Positions 8,553 to 17,086 of a stretch of DNA of 48,681 nt are shown in pieces (positions within the stretch are counted from its first letter, which is position 1; each line of letters begins with the position of its first letter). Position numbers and translations under genes: made by a program. Origin of the DNA: Candidatus Falkowbacteria bacterium CG1_02_37_21 (GTDB lineage: Bacteria > Patescibacteriota > Patescibacteriia > Patescibacteriales > UBA12465); the NCBI GenBank assembly GCA_001871165.1, contig MNUT01000027.1, positions 1 through 48,681 on the forward strand, given 5' to 3'. The notes under the pieces are model-generated. The model made no database searches, was not told the origin of the DNA, and was given only the letters and a program-made list of their open reading frames with translations.

Positions 8553-8876
8553 ATGAATATCAAAATTAAGGCCACACGAATAGAAATGACTAAGGCTCTT
8601 AAAGATTATGTGGAAGCTAAAATTTCTTCGGTCTCTAAGTATTTGGGAAAAATTAAATCTGCTAATTGTGAGGTAGAAATATCTAAGTCGGTTGGTGGCC
8701 AAAATAAGGGAGAAATTTATCGAGCGGAAGTTAATTTGGATGTCCCCGGCAAGTTACTGCGAGTAGAGAAGACGGAAAAAGATTTATATAAAGCGATTGA
8801 TAAGGTTAAAGATCATTTGGAGATGATAATTAAGAAGTATAAGGAAAAAATGATTGATAGTGCGCGGGGGAAATAA
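8553..8876 (+). CDS. hpf: Short ribosome hibernation promoting factor
   Basis: HPF/YfiA proteins bind the 30S decoding centre and stabilise idle ribosomes. This 107-residue protein is of the short type: it has the N-terminal S30AE domain with ATRIEMTKALKDYVE near the start, and the DLYKAIDKVKDHLEMIIKKYKEK helix at the end, but no C-terminal dimerisation domain. Short forms generally rely on a partner such as RMF, or act as protection factors. A hairpin terminator follows at 8928-8960. The proximity of hpf to secA, here interrupted by one opposing gene, is also seen in Firmicutes (known gene order). Confidence 0.93.
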   Translation: MNIKIKATRIEMTKALKDYVEAKISSVSKYLGKIKSANCEVEISKSVGGQNKGEIYRAEVNLDVPGKLLRVEKTEKDLYKAIDKVKDHLEMIIKKYKEKMIDSARGK

Positions 8877-8927
8877 AAATGATTATGATAAGACGGTAAT
8901 AGCATCTAAGAATCAGATATAAAAATA

Positions 8928-8960
8928 AAAAAGACTGTCATGATTTTGACAGTCTTTTGT
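8928..8960. terminator. Bidirectional hairpin terminator between hpf and the unknown minus-strand gene
   Basis: A perfect stem GACTGTCA (8933-8940) pairs with TGACAGTC (8947-8954) and is extended by flanking A and T runs on both sides (AAAAA before, TTTTGTTTT after). It lies between convergent genes ending at 8876 and 8969, so it can serve both strands. Confidence 0.85.
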
Positions 8961-8968
8961 TTTAAAAT

Positions 8969-9379
8969 TTAGCCATGAGATGGCGATGTTATTTTATCGC
9001 CGATTACCCAACAATATTTTTTGAATTTGTTGCGGCTGTTTAATATTGTGGCCAGTTCTTCGTGAGATACGCAGTCCCCGGCTATTTCTATTAGATATTT
9101 TTTATTTTCTTTTATCTCAGAAATAAAAACCTCTTTATCTATCTTATTAGACAATAGACCGTCCGGATTAATAAATTTAATTAGCTGATTTCCCGTGAAG
9201 ATTAGTCTTTTTGGTTTGCCGGGATTGATGAGTTTTATAAATTCCTCATCAGTTGTATTGCTTAGTTTTAATAAAAAAATTTTTGTATCCCCGTCCTCAA
9301 GGATTAACTCAAGTATTGGAGTAGTAAAGATTTTTTTAATAAAATTAATGACAGATAAAAAATAATTTTTTGTTCGCAT
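8969..9379 (-). CDS. Protein of unknown function, isolated between hpf and secA
   Basis: This is a 136-residue protein that I do not recognise. It has no clear signal peptide or membrane helix; the start is basic (MRTKNYFLSVINFIKKIF), followed by alternating beta-like hydrophobic stretches (LELILEDGDTKIFLLKL, KRLIFTG, KKYLIEIAGD) and a C-terminal part with two cysteines (CVSHEE and YCWVIGD). It runs against both neighbours, has its own strong promoter at 9436-9464 and its own terminator, so it is an independent unit. Its codon use looks more AT-rich than that of the flanking core genes. A small regulatory or toxin/immunity-type protein is conceivable, but nothing in the sequence decides it. 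Confidence 0.65.
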   Translation of the reverse strand: MRTKNYFLSVINFIKKIFTTPILELILEDGDTKIFLLKLSNTTDEEFIKLINPGKPKRLIFTGNQLIKFINPDGLLSNKIDKEVFISEIKENKKYLIEIAGDCVSHEELATILNSRNKFKKYCWVIGDKITSPSHG

Positions 9380-9435
9380 AGCTTGACCTCGGTTATTTGT
9401 GAATGTTAATTGGAAATGTTCTATTTAATGTTGCT

Positions 9436-9464
9436 AACATATCACGTTAATCGTTATGTGTCAA
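9436..9464 (-). promoter_or_regulatory. Strong sigma-70-type promoter of the unknown gene 8969-9379
   Basis: On the minus strand a perfect -35 TTGACA (9464-9459), a 17-base spacer and an extended -10 TGA-TATGTT (hexamer 9441-9436) drive the gene starting at 9379, leaving a leader of about 50 bases. Confidence 0.7.
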
Positions 9465-9491
9465 TAGCTTTATTTATTAAACAATCCGTAT

Positions 9492-9497
9492 TATACT
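9492..9497 (+). promoter_or_regulatory. Possible -10 box (TATACT) upstream of secA
   Basis: TATACT lies about 72 bases before the secA ATG in the 189-base divergent gap. The -35 position 17 bases upstream (TTTATT) is a weak match, so this is only a candidate. No hairpin or riboswitch-like structure is evident in the leader. Confidence 0.3.
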
Positions 9498-9568
9498 AAG
9501 CTTAGAGCTAAAATCATATTTAAGCTTGTTTGTTTTTATATAAAATTAGGTAAATTCAGTAAATAGTT

Positions 9569-12358
9569 ATGAATATTTTTGACTTTTTTGGCGATGCCAA
9601 TGAAAAAATTATAAAATCTCTACATCCCCTGACGCTCAAGGTTGATGGTTTTGAGGCGGAAATTAAGAAATTATCGGACGATGAGCTGAAAAATAAGACA
9701 GCGGAATTCAGGGATCGTCTGTCTAGGGGCGAAACTTTAGATGATTTATTACCGGAAGCTTTTGCGACTATGCGTGAAGCGGCTTGGCGTATTCTTAAAC
9801 AGCGACATTTTGATGTTCAATTAATTGGTGGCATTGTCTTGCACCGCGGGCAAATCGCGGAAATGAAAACTGGTGAAGGAAAAACCTTGGTAGCCACTTT
9901 GCCCCTTTATTTAAATGCTTTAGCCGGTAAGGGTGCACACTTGGTAACAGTGAATGATTACTTGTCACGTTTGGGAGCTGGTTGGATGGCCCCGGTTTTT
10001 CACGCCTTGGGAATGTCCACCGGAGTTATTGTTCATGACAATGCTTATGTTTATGATCCGGAACATAATGACGAGACTCAGTATGATAAACGCTTACAGC
10101 ATTTTCGTCGGATTCCTCGTCAAGAAGCTTATCTTTGTGATGTCACTTATGGTACCAACAATGAATTTGGTTTTGATTATTTGCGCGACAATATGGTCTA
10201 TTCTCTAGATCAAGCCGTCCAGCGTCCGCTTTATTATGCCATTGTTGATGAAATTGATTCTATTTTAATTGATGAAGCTCGTACCCCTTTGATTATTAGT
10301 GCGCCGGCGGAAGAATCTACCGATAAGTATTTTAAATTTGCGCAGATTGTCAGTCAGTTGAATGAACAGGATGACTATAATATTGACGAGAAAATGAAAG
10401 CTGCCACTTTAACTGAAGGAGGAATTAATAAAGTGGAGAAAATACTCGGTCTGGGTAATATTTATGTGGAAGCTGGTATTAAAGAAGTTCATCACTTAGA
10501 AGCGGCTCTTAAAGCTCGCGTTTTGTTTAAGAAAGATAAAGATTATGTAGTTAAGGACGGCGAGATTGTGATTGTGGATGAATTTACTGGTCGCATGATG
10601 CCGGGTCGTCGTTATAGCGAGGGCTTACATCAGGCGATTGAAGCTAAGGAAGGCGTGAAGGTTCAGAAAGAATCGCGGACCATGGCGACTATTACTTTTC
10701 AGAATTTGTTTCGTCTCTATACTAAATTATCTGGTATGACCGGTACGGCGGCTACGGAAGCGGAAGAATTTCATAAGATTTATAATTTGGAAACTATTAT
10801 TATTCCGACCAATAAACCTAATGACAGAAAAGATTTGAATGATTTAATTTATCGCACGGAAGAAGATAAGTTTTTAGCAGTGATTCGTGATATTAAGGAG
10901 CGGAGTGCTAAAGGCCAGCCGGTTTTAGTTGGTACAATTTCCATTGAGAAAAATGAAGTTTTGGCTGAACTGATGGAACGGGAAGGTTTGCGTCCGCAGA
11001 TGTTGAATGCTAAAAACCATCAAAGGGAAGCGGAAATTATTGCTCAGGCGGGACGAAAAGGGGCGGTTACTTTAGCGACTAATATGGCCGGCCGTGGTGT
11101 TGACATTATTTTAGGCGGTAATCCACCTGTAGAAGAGGAACAAGCGGAAATTAGAGCTGCGGGGGGCTTACACGTTGTTGGTACCGAGCGACACGAATCA
11201 CGTCGTATTGATAATCAGTTGCGAGGTCGCGCCGGTCGTCAGGGTGATCCCGGTTCTTCGCAGTTTTATGTTTCCACTGATGATGATTTAATGCGTATTT
11301 TTGGTGGCGATAGGATGAAGTCCTTGATGTCTACCTTGCAGGTGCCGGATGATATGCCAATTGAAAATAAAATGATTTCTAAATCTATTGAATCCGCCCA
11401 GAAAAAAGTGGAAGGAAATAATTTTGATATTAGAAAACATTTGGTGGAATATGATGACGTTATTAATAAGCATCGCATGGCGATTTATAAATTACGTCGA
11501 GAAATTTTAGAAACTTCGGAACAGGATGATACTATTGTGTTGGGTCAAGTAGTAGAAGAAAAAGCTCAAGAGCCGGTAGAAAAAGATAAAGCCATTGCGG
11601 AAAATAACACGGAGCCAGCTAATCGCAGTTTAGCGGAGATTGTTTTGGATATGGTGCGGGAGGAAATAACTAATGTGGTTAGTTTTCATAGCGCCGCCGA
11701 TCGACCTAGTGACTGGAATTTCAAAGAAATAGCAGAAACTATGCGAACGATTTGGACTACTAGTCCAGACTTGGAAGTTAAATTAAAAGAATTTGGTGAG
11801 AGCCCTAAGGCCCTAGAAGTTATTAAGAAAGATATTATTGATTATTTAGTGACGCTGGCTAAAGAAAAGTATGATACTCTGTCGGCTAGCTTTAAAGCCG
11901 CTAACTTAGAGTTTAAAGAAGTAGAAAAAGGAATCTTAATTCGTTCTATTGATCAGTTGTGGGTGGAACATTTAGAGACTGTGGACTATCTTCGTCGTGG
12001 TATTGGTTTGCGCGGTTACGGTCAGCGTAATCCTTTAGTGGAATATAAAAAAGAAGCTTTCCGTTTATACCGTGAACTTAATGGCCTGATTCATAAACAG
12101 GTGGTTTACTCTATTTATAAAACCGGTGACGCTTTAGTGATGGCCAAAGAACAGGAAATAAAATCTTTCGCTGAAGCTCCAGTAGAAAAATTAAATTTCA
12201 GTGGCGCCGTTAAGGAAATGCATAAGGAAGCGGCCGGACGCAATACCGTTGATCTCGTCCATGAAAAAGTGAAAGATGAAAGCGGCGAAAAAGTGGGTCG
12301 CAACGACCCTTGCCCTTGTGGTAGCGGTAAAAAATTTAAGCGCTGTCATGGCGCGTGA
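9569..12358 (+). CDS. secA: Preprotein translocase ATPase SecA
   Basis: SecA drives secretory proteins through SecYEG. The 929-residue protein has the full family layout: Walker A TGEGKT (about residue 100), DEID and the ILIDEARTPLIIS stretch (about 225-245), TGRMMPGRRYSEGLHQAIEAKE (split across about 338-358), the second nucleotide fold with TNMAGRGVDI and RRIDNQLRGRAGRQGDPG, and the C-terminal SEC-C zinc motif CPCGSGKKFKRCH at the very end. A Glu/Lys-rich insertion of about 35 residues (near 650-690) interrupts the helical scaffold region. Monocistronic placement is suggested by a 189-base upstream gap and a long hairpin just after the stop. It serves the secreted protease, lipoproteins and repeat protein seen in this window. 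Confidence 0.98.
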   Translation: MNIFDFFGDANEKIIKSLHPLTLKVDGFEAEIKKLSDDELKNKTAEFRDRLSRGETLDDLLPEAFATMREAAWRILKQRHFDVQLIGGIVLHRGQIAEMKTGEGKTLVATLPLYLNALAGKGAHLVTVNDYLSRLGAGWMAPVFHALGMSTGVIVHDNAYVYDPEHNDETQYDKRLQHFRRIPRQEAYLCDVTYGTNNEFGFDYLRDNMVYSLDQAVQRPLYYAIVDEIDSILIDEARTPLIISAPAEESTDKYFKFAQIVSQLNEQDDYNIDEKMKAATLTEGGINKVEKILGLGNIYVEAGIKEVHHLEAALKARVLFKKDKDYVVKDGEIVIVDEFTGRMMPGRRYSEGLHQAIEAKEGVKVQKESRTMATITFQNLFRLYTKLSGMTGTAATEAEEFHKIYNLETIIIPTNKPNDRKDLNDLIYRTEEDKFLAVIRDIKERSAKGQPVLVGTISIEKNEVLAELMEREGLRPQMLNAKNHQREAEIIAQAGRKGAVTLATNMAGRGVDIILGGNPPVEEEQAEIRAAGGLHVVGTERHESRRIDNQLRGRAGRQGDPGSSQFYVSTDDDLMRIFGGDRMKSLMSTLQVPDDMPIENKMISKSIESAQKKVEGNNFDIRKHLVEYDDVINKHRMAIYKLRREILETSEQDDTIVLGQVVEEKAQEPVEKDKAIAENNTEPANRSLAEIVLDMVREEITNVVSFHSAADRPSDWNFKEIAETMRTIWTTSPDLEVKLKEFGESPKALEVIKKDIIDYLVTLAKEKYDTLSASFKAANLEFKEVEKGILIRSIDQLWVEHLETVDYLRRGIGLRGYGQRNPLVEYKKEAFRLYRELNGLIHKQVVYSIYKTGDALVMAKEQEIKSFAEAPVEKLNFSGAVKEMHKEAAGRNTVDLVHEKVKDESGEKVGRNDPCPCGSGKKFKRCHGA

Positions 12359-12417
12359 AATTGCTTCGCTCGCCTCAGACGCAAGCTCCGCTTGCGCCTG
12401 TAGGCTCGCTAGCAATT
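12359..12417. other. Long GC-rich hairpin after secA, possible terminator or palindromic repeat element
   Basis: An inner perfect stem CGCAAGC (12380-12386) / GCTTGCG (12390-12396) with a three-base loop is enclosed by imperfect outer arms beginning AATTGC and ending GCAATT. The palindrome of about 59 bases starts directly after the secA stop. It lacks a T-tract, so a classical intrinsic terminator is not certain; a REP-like element is the alternative. Confidence 0.6.
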
Positions 12418-12479
12418 ATAATAAGTGTTGTGGGAAGTAAAGCTTGTAGAATAAAGTCTATTTTAGGTTATAATTGAAT

Positions 12480-12508
12480 TTGACAATCGTCTAATATTCG
12501 TCTATAAT
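12480..12508 (+). promoter_or_regulatory. Full consensus sigma-70-type promoter of the Fic gene
   Basis: TTGACA (12480-12485), 17 bases, TATAAT (12503-12508). Both boxes match consensus exactly, and the transcript would have a leader of about 22 bases before the ATG at 12538. Such a strong promoter suggests that the gene is held down by a repressor, probably through the direct repeats that overlap it. Confidence 0.8.
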
Positions 12509-12515
12509 GTGTCTA
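12487..12515 (+). repeat. Three direct repeats (TCGTCTA type) at 11-base period over the Fic promoter, operator-like
   Basis: TCGTCTA occurs at 12487-12493 and 12498-12504, with a third variant GTGTCTA at 12509-12515. The 11-base period is one helical turn, so all copies face the same side of the DNA. The array covers the spacer, the -10 box and the expected transcription start. Confidence 0.55.
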
Positions 12516-12537
12516 TAAGCACTAAGTAGATAATCTT

Positions 12538-13569
12538 ATGTTTAAGCCTAAATATACAATAACTAACACACTTTTGGGGAATATTAAACGCATAGCGGAA
12601 ATTGTTACTGATCTTAATAGCCGCAGTTTTCCCAAGCTTGTGCTCTTGGAAATGGAACGTCGCGCTCGGGAAATATCCGCCTATTCTTCTACTAGCATTG
12701 AAGGCAATCCTTTACCGTTAACGGATGTAAAAAGAATTCTGAAAAATAGACCAGAATATGTACGCGACTCCGAGAAAGAAGTGTTGAATTATAATAAGGC
12801 TCTAATAGAATTGAATGAACTGATAAATACGGAAAAAATTTCTTTTGACAACAATTATTTGGAAAAAATTCACAAAATAGTTATTGATGGTCTGATTGAA
12901 AAAAATCGTGCGGGCCATATTCGTCAGGAACCGGTTTTTGTTAATGATCCGAGTGCCGGGAAAACTATATATTGGCCACCCGATGAGCAAGACGTGATAT
13001 CTTTGCTTAATGACTTGTGGGAATTTTTGGAAAAAAATAAACAATCAATCGATCCTTTGATTTTGGCCGGTATTTTTCATAAACAGTTTGTGATTGTTCA
13101 TCCGTTTATTGATGGTAACGGTCGTACGGCACGATTGGCGACTAAAGTGTTGTTGGCAAAAATGGGCGTGAATACCTTTAATTTGTTCAGTTTTGAGAAT
13201 TATTATAATCAGAATGTTGCGCGTTATTTTAAGGAAGTCGGCCTGTTGGGTAATTATTATGACCTAAAAGATAAGGTTGATTTTACTGCTTGGCTGGAAT
13301 ATTTCACGGACGGAATTATTGATGAATTATTGCGGGTAGAAAAAGAGTTGGAGAAAGAAGCGGTTAATCCTGATACAGCACTGAAAGAATATCATCAAAA
13401 GATGATTAATTTTATTAAAGAAAAAGGTTTTATTACCGACAAGGATTATTCTAAGTTGACTGCTCGCGCTAAGCCGACCAGAAATTTAGATTTCAGAAAA
13501 CTTATTGACCTAGGAATTATTATCAAGATTGGTAAAGGCAAGGCGACTTATTATAAATTGCAATTATAA
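12538..13569 (+). CDS. Fic-domain protein AMPylator with N-terminal inhibitory motif and C-terminal winged-helix-like domain
   Basis: Fic enzymes transfer AMP (or another nucleotide group) from NTPs to hydroxyl side chains of target proteins. In this 343-residue protein the active site is intact: HPFIDGNGRTAR at 188-199, with catalytic His188. The class II N-terminal inhibitory motif (S/T)xxxE(G/N) is present as SSTSIEGN, with Glu55 expected to block the gamma-phosphate. The C-terminal 60 residues (YHQKMINFIKEKGFITDKDYSKL and on) look like a winged helix, as in Fic proteins that may bind DNA. It has its own consensus promoter with direct repeats, so autoregulation is plausible (inference). 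No antitoxin gene is adjacent; inhibition appears to be in cis. Confidence 0.93.
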   Translation: MFKPKYTITNTLLGNIKRIAEIVTDLNSRSFPKLVLLEMERRAREISAYSSTSIEGNPLPLTDVKRILKNRPEYVRDSEKEVLNYNKALIELNELINTEKISFDNNYLEKIHKIVIDGLIEKNRAGHIRQEPVFVNDPSAGKTIYWPPDEQDVISLLNDLWEFLEKNKQSIDPLILAGIFHKQFVIVHPFIDGNGRTARLATKVLLAKMGVNTFNLFSFENYYNQNVARYFKEVGLLGNYYDLKDKVDFTAWLEYFTDGIIDELLRVEKELEKEAVNPDTALKEYHQKMINFIKEKGFITDKDYSKLTARAKPTRNLDFRKLIDLGIIIKIGKGKATYYKLQL

Positions 13570-13599
13570 GTGCTGTCATGAGAAGTAAAATAACAGAGT

Positions 13600-14109
13600 A
13601 TGAAATTAAATTTAGGTTGCGGTCTAACTAGAATTCCTGATTTTACCGGCGTGGATATTATTAAAACTCCGGCGACCGATATTGTTCATGATTTGAATGT
13701 TTTTCCTTATCCTTTTCCCGATAATTCGGCGGAGGAAATAATCTTAGACAATGTTTTAGAACATCTGGACGATACAATTAAGGTGATGGAAGAATTATAT
13801 CGTATCGCTCAGCCTGCTGCTCTTATCAAGGTTTATGTCCCATACTTTAAGAGCAACAGCGCTTTTACCGATCCGACTCATCAGCATTTTTTTACCGAAA
13901 CAAGCTTTAAATATTTTGCACCCGACCATCCTTTTCATTTTTATACTCACGCCAATTTTAAGGTATTGCAAACAAAATTAATAAATCATACCCAGTATCG
14001 TGACGCTAAACATTTACTGCGTAATTTGTTACCATGTAAGAAGATATTAAATTACTTTTTGTTTAATATCTATGATGAAATACACTTTGAATTAGAGACC
14101 CTTAAATAG
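13600..14109 (+). CDS. Class I SAM-dependent methyltransferase
   Basis: This is a 169-residue enzyme with a SAM-binding loop NLGCGLTRIPDFTGVDI at the very start, and an acidic strand-end then DNVLEHLDD in the motif II region of the Methyltransf_11 group. A PYF..NSAFTDPTHQHFFTE segment follows, seen in methyltransferases that sit in glycan clusters. The N-terminus lacks the usual helix before motif I, so it is a compact form. It lies 30 bases after the Fic gene and 11 bases before ileS, and may share the transcript with ileS. The substrate is unknown; a sugar or small molecule is more likely than RNA, from similarity of the C-terminal part only. Confidence 0.82.
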   Translation: MKLNLGCGLTRIPDFTGVDIIKTPATDIVHDLNVFPYPFPDNSAEEIILDNVLEHLDDTIKVMEELYRIAQPAALIKVYVPYFKSNSAFTDPTHQHFFTETSFKYFAPDHPFHFYTHANFKVLQTKLINHTQYRDAKHLLRNLLPCKKILNYFLFNIYDEIHFELETLK

Positions 14110-14120
14110 TTTTAAATTAT

Positions 14121-17063
14121 ATGACTGAATTAGAAACAAATCAGCCCAGCGCCGTGTCCCAGAGAGAAGAAGATGTTTTGAAATTTTGGGACGAGGCTGA
14201 TATTTTTAATAAATCTTTAAATAAAGAAGCGCCCTTGGGTGATTATGTTTTTTATGACGGCCCGCCTTTTGCCACGGGTACACCGCACTATGGTCATATT
14301 GTCGCTAGCGTTATGAAGGACGTAGTACCACGTTATCAAACTATGCGCGGTTACCACGTAGAGAGAAAATGGGGTTGGGATTGCCACGGTTTGCCGATTG
14401 AGAATATTGTTGAGAAAGAGCTCGGTACTAAAACTAAAAAAGAAATTGAAACTTTGGGCGTGGGAAAATTCAACGAACTTTGTCGTTCTAAAGTTTTAAC
14501 TTATGTGGATGAATGGCAGAGAGTTATTCGTCGTCTCGGTCGTTGGGTGGATATGGAAAATTCCTACAAGACCATGGATCTAAGTTTCATGGATTCTATT
14601 TGGTGGGCTTTTAAGGAATTATGGTCTAAGGATTTGATTTACAAGGATTATCGTTCCATGCATATTTGTCCGCGTTGCGAAACTACTTTATCACAGTCGG
14701 AAGTAGCGGAGGGTTATCGTGATATTAAAGACTTGTCGGCGACGGCTAAGTTTGAATTAGTTGATGAGCCGGGAACTTATGTCTTGGCTTGGACTACTAC
14801 TCCTTGGACTTTAATCGGTAATGTCGCTTTGGCAGTGGGAGAAGATATCGGATATGTAAAAGTTAAGATGGAAGGTGGTAATTATATTTTAGCTAAAGAT
14901 CGTCTAAGCGAAGTCATGTCCGAGCAGAGCTATGAAATAGTGGCTGAGTATAAGGGTAAAGATTTAGCCGGTAGAGCCTATCAGCCTATTTTTAATTATT
15001 ACTCCGCTGATGAGACATTACTGAATCGTGCCAATGGTTGGAGAATATATACCGCTGATTTTGTCACTACCGAGGAAGGAACGGGCGTGGTCCATATTGC
15101 TCCGGCTTTTGGTGAAGATGATATGAGTCTAGGAAAAAATAATAATTTGCCTTTCGTTCAGCACGTGGCTATGGATGGAACTTTTAATAAAGAAGTCAAA
15201 GATTTTGCCGGTTTACACGTTAAGCCAATCGGTGACCATACCGCGACTGATATAGAAATTATTAAATATTTAGCACATAACAATTTTTTGTTTAGTAAGC
15301 TGAAGTATGAACATAGTTATCCGCATTGTTGGCGTTGCGATACGCCCTTAATTAATTATGCGACCTCTTCTTGGTTTGTGGCGGTGACTAAAATTAAGGG
15401 ACAGTTACTGAAAGAAGCTACTAAAATTAATTGGTCGCCAGATTATATTAAAGAAGGGCGTTTTGGTAATTGGCTCAGCGGTGCGCGTGATTGGTCTATT
15501 TCTCGTCAACGTTTTTGGGCGAGCGCTATTCCGATTTGGGAATGTAGTTGCGGTGAACGAAAAGTGATTGGCGGTGTGAAGGAGTTGGAAGAATTAACCG
15601 GCCAAACTATTACTGATATTCATAAAGATAAAATAGATGGTTTAATCATAAAGTGTGATAAGTGTCAGGGTAATATGAAGCGTATCCCGGATGTTTTGGA
15701 TTGCTGGTTTGAGGCCGGTTCCATGCCTTTTGGACAACTTCATTATCCTTTGGAGAATAAAGAAAAATTTGAGAAGAATTTCCCGGCGGCTTTTATTGCC
15801 GAAGGAGTAGATCAAACTCGCGCTTGGTTTTATTATTTACATGTTATTGCCGGTGGCTTATTTGGTCAGCACGCTTATAATAATGTTATTGCTAACGGTA
15901 TTGTTTTAGCTGAGGATGGGAAGAAAATGTCTAAGCGTTTGCAAAATTATCCCGATCCGTCTTTAGTAATGGAGAAGTATGGTTCGGATGCTTTACGCGC
16001 TTATTTATCCGCTTCACCCGTGATGCAGGCGGAGAATTTAAATTTTTCCGAGAAAGGGGTGCAGGAATCACTGCGTAAAAATATTATGATTCTTTGGAAT
16101 GTTTATAAATTTTATGAAACATTTGCTCCGGAGAGAAATGAAAAAACTAGTGAGGCCAGTGATAATGTTTTGGACCATTGGATACTAATTAAGTTGGATA
16201 ATTTAGTAAATGAAGTAACGGGGGCAATGGATAGCTATAACTTAGTGCGGGCTGTCAGACCGATTACCGAATTTATTGATGAACTCTCTACTTGGTATTT
16301 GCGGCGCAGTCGGGAGCGTTTTAAATCTGATGATGAGAGTGATAAGCAAAAAGCTTTAGCCACCATGCATCATGTTTTGTTACGCTTATCTAAAGTCATG
16401 GCACCTTTTATGCCTTTTATTGCCGAGAGTTTATGGCAAAATGTTAGTGCTTATAATTTTAACGATAAAGATAAATCGGTACATTTAGAACGTTGGCCGC
16501 TGGTAGCGCAAAAGGGTTGGAGAAAAATGTTTAGTAAGCTGAGTCGACGTAATAGTGATGAAGTTCTAGAAAGAATGGCACTGGCTCGCCGTATCGTAGA
16601 ATTATCTTTAGCGCAGCGTGATTTGGCCGGTATTAAGATTAGGCAAATGCTGAATAAGATTGATGTGAGCGGCACGGCAGCTCTGCCGGCTGAATATGTT
16701 TCTCTCATTACCGATGAATTAAATATTCGCACGGTGGAATTTGCCAATACGACTGACGATCAGTTGAATGTGAAATTAGATATTAACATTACACCGGAAT
16801 TAAAAGAAGAGGGGACGAAGCGGGAAATAATTCGTTTGATAAACATGTTACGGAAAGACGCTGGCTTGAATCTAAACGATGAAGCCTCGGTCTATTTCTC
16901 TAACTTGAATGATGAGTTAAAAGATTTGTTGACCAAGATGGAAGTAGATATTAAGCACGATACGAGAAGCTCGTCTTTAGAAATAGTAGCGGAAATTAAT
17001 ACAGAACATCAGAAGGAAGCGCTTATCTCCGGACATAAGTTTTTACTTGGTTTAAAAATATAG
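14121..17063 (+). CDS. ileS: Isoleucyl-tRNA synthetase, type 2 (eukaryote-like)
   Basis: This enzyme charges tRNA-Ile. The 980-residue protein has the class I HIGH motif in the form GTPHYGHI (about residues 52-59) and KMSKR near 602. The CP1 editing domain carries TTTPWTL (about 224) and GTGVVHIAPAFGEDD (about 320), so hydrolytic proofreading should be intact. The HYGH form and the overall layout match IleRS2, the eukaryal/archaeal-like type that in known cases resists mupirocin, rather than the E. coli type with a C-terminal zinc finger. A CSCGE and CDKCQG pair (residues about 475 and 515) may bind zinc in the insertion domain. It starts 11 bases after the methyltransferase and is complete. 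Confidence 0.96.
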   Translation: MTELETNQPSAVSQREEDVLKFWDEADIFNKSLNKEAPLGDYVFYDGPPFATGTPHYGHIVASVMKDVVPRYQTMRGYHVERKWGWDCHGLPIENIVEKELGTKTKKEIETLGVGKFNELCRSKVLTYVDEWQRVIRRLGRWVDMENSYKTMDLSFMDSIWWAFKELWSKDLIYKDYRSMHICPRCETTLSQSEVAEGYRDIKDLSATAKFELVDEPGTYVLAWTTTPWTLIGNVALAVGEDIGYVKVKMEGGNYILAKDRLSEVMSEQSYEIVAEYKGKDLAGRAYQPIFNYYSADETLLNRANGWRIYTADFVTTEEGTGVVHIAPAFGEDDMSLGKNNNLPFVQHVAMDGTFNKEVKDFAGLHVKPIGDHTATDIEIIKYLAHNNFLFSKLKYEHSYPHCWRCDTPLINYATSSWFVAVTKIKGQLLKEATKINWSPDYIKEGRFGNWLSGARDWSISRQRFWASAIPIWECSCGERKVIGGVKELEELTGQTITDIHKDKIDGLIIKCDKCQGNMKRIPDVLDCWFEAGSMPFGQLHYPLENKEKFEKNFPAAFIAEGVDQTRAWFYYLHVIAGGLFGQHAYNNVIANGIVLAEDGKKMSKRLQNYPDPSLVMEKYGSDALRAYLSASPVMQAENLNFSEKGVQESLRKNIMILWNVYKFYETFAPERNEKTSEASDNVLDHWILIKLDNLVNEVTGAMDSYNLVRAVRPITEFIDELSTWYLRRSRERFKSDDESDKQKALATMHHVLLRLSKVMAPFMPFIAESLWQNVSAYNFNDKDKSVHLERWPLVAQKGWRKMFSKLSRRNSDEVLERMALARRIVELSLAQRDLAGIKIRQMLNKIDVSGTAALPAEYVSLITDELNIRTVEFANTTDDQLNVKLDINITPELKEEGTKREIIRLINMLRKDAGLNLNDEASVYFSNLNDELKDLLTKMEVDIKHDTRSSSLEIVAEINTEHQKEALISGHKFLLGLKI

Positions 17064-17086
17064 TTTAATTCATTAATTATTATTGT

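Noticed and set aside
12191-12415. Minus-strand open frame over the secA 3' end and hairpin
   Set aside because: Most of it is antisense to the conserved secA C-terminus, and its remaining part falls in the palindrome.
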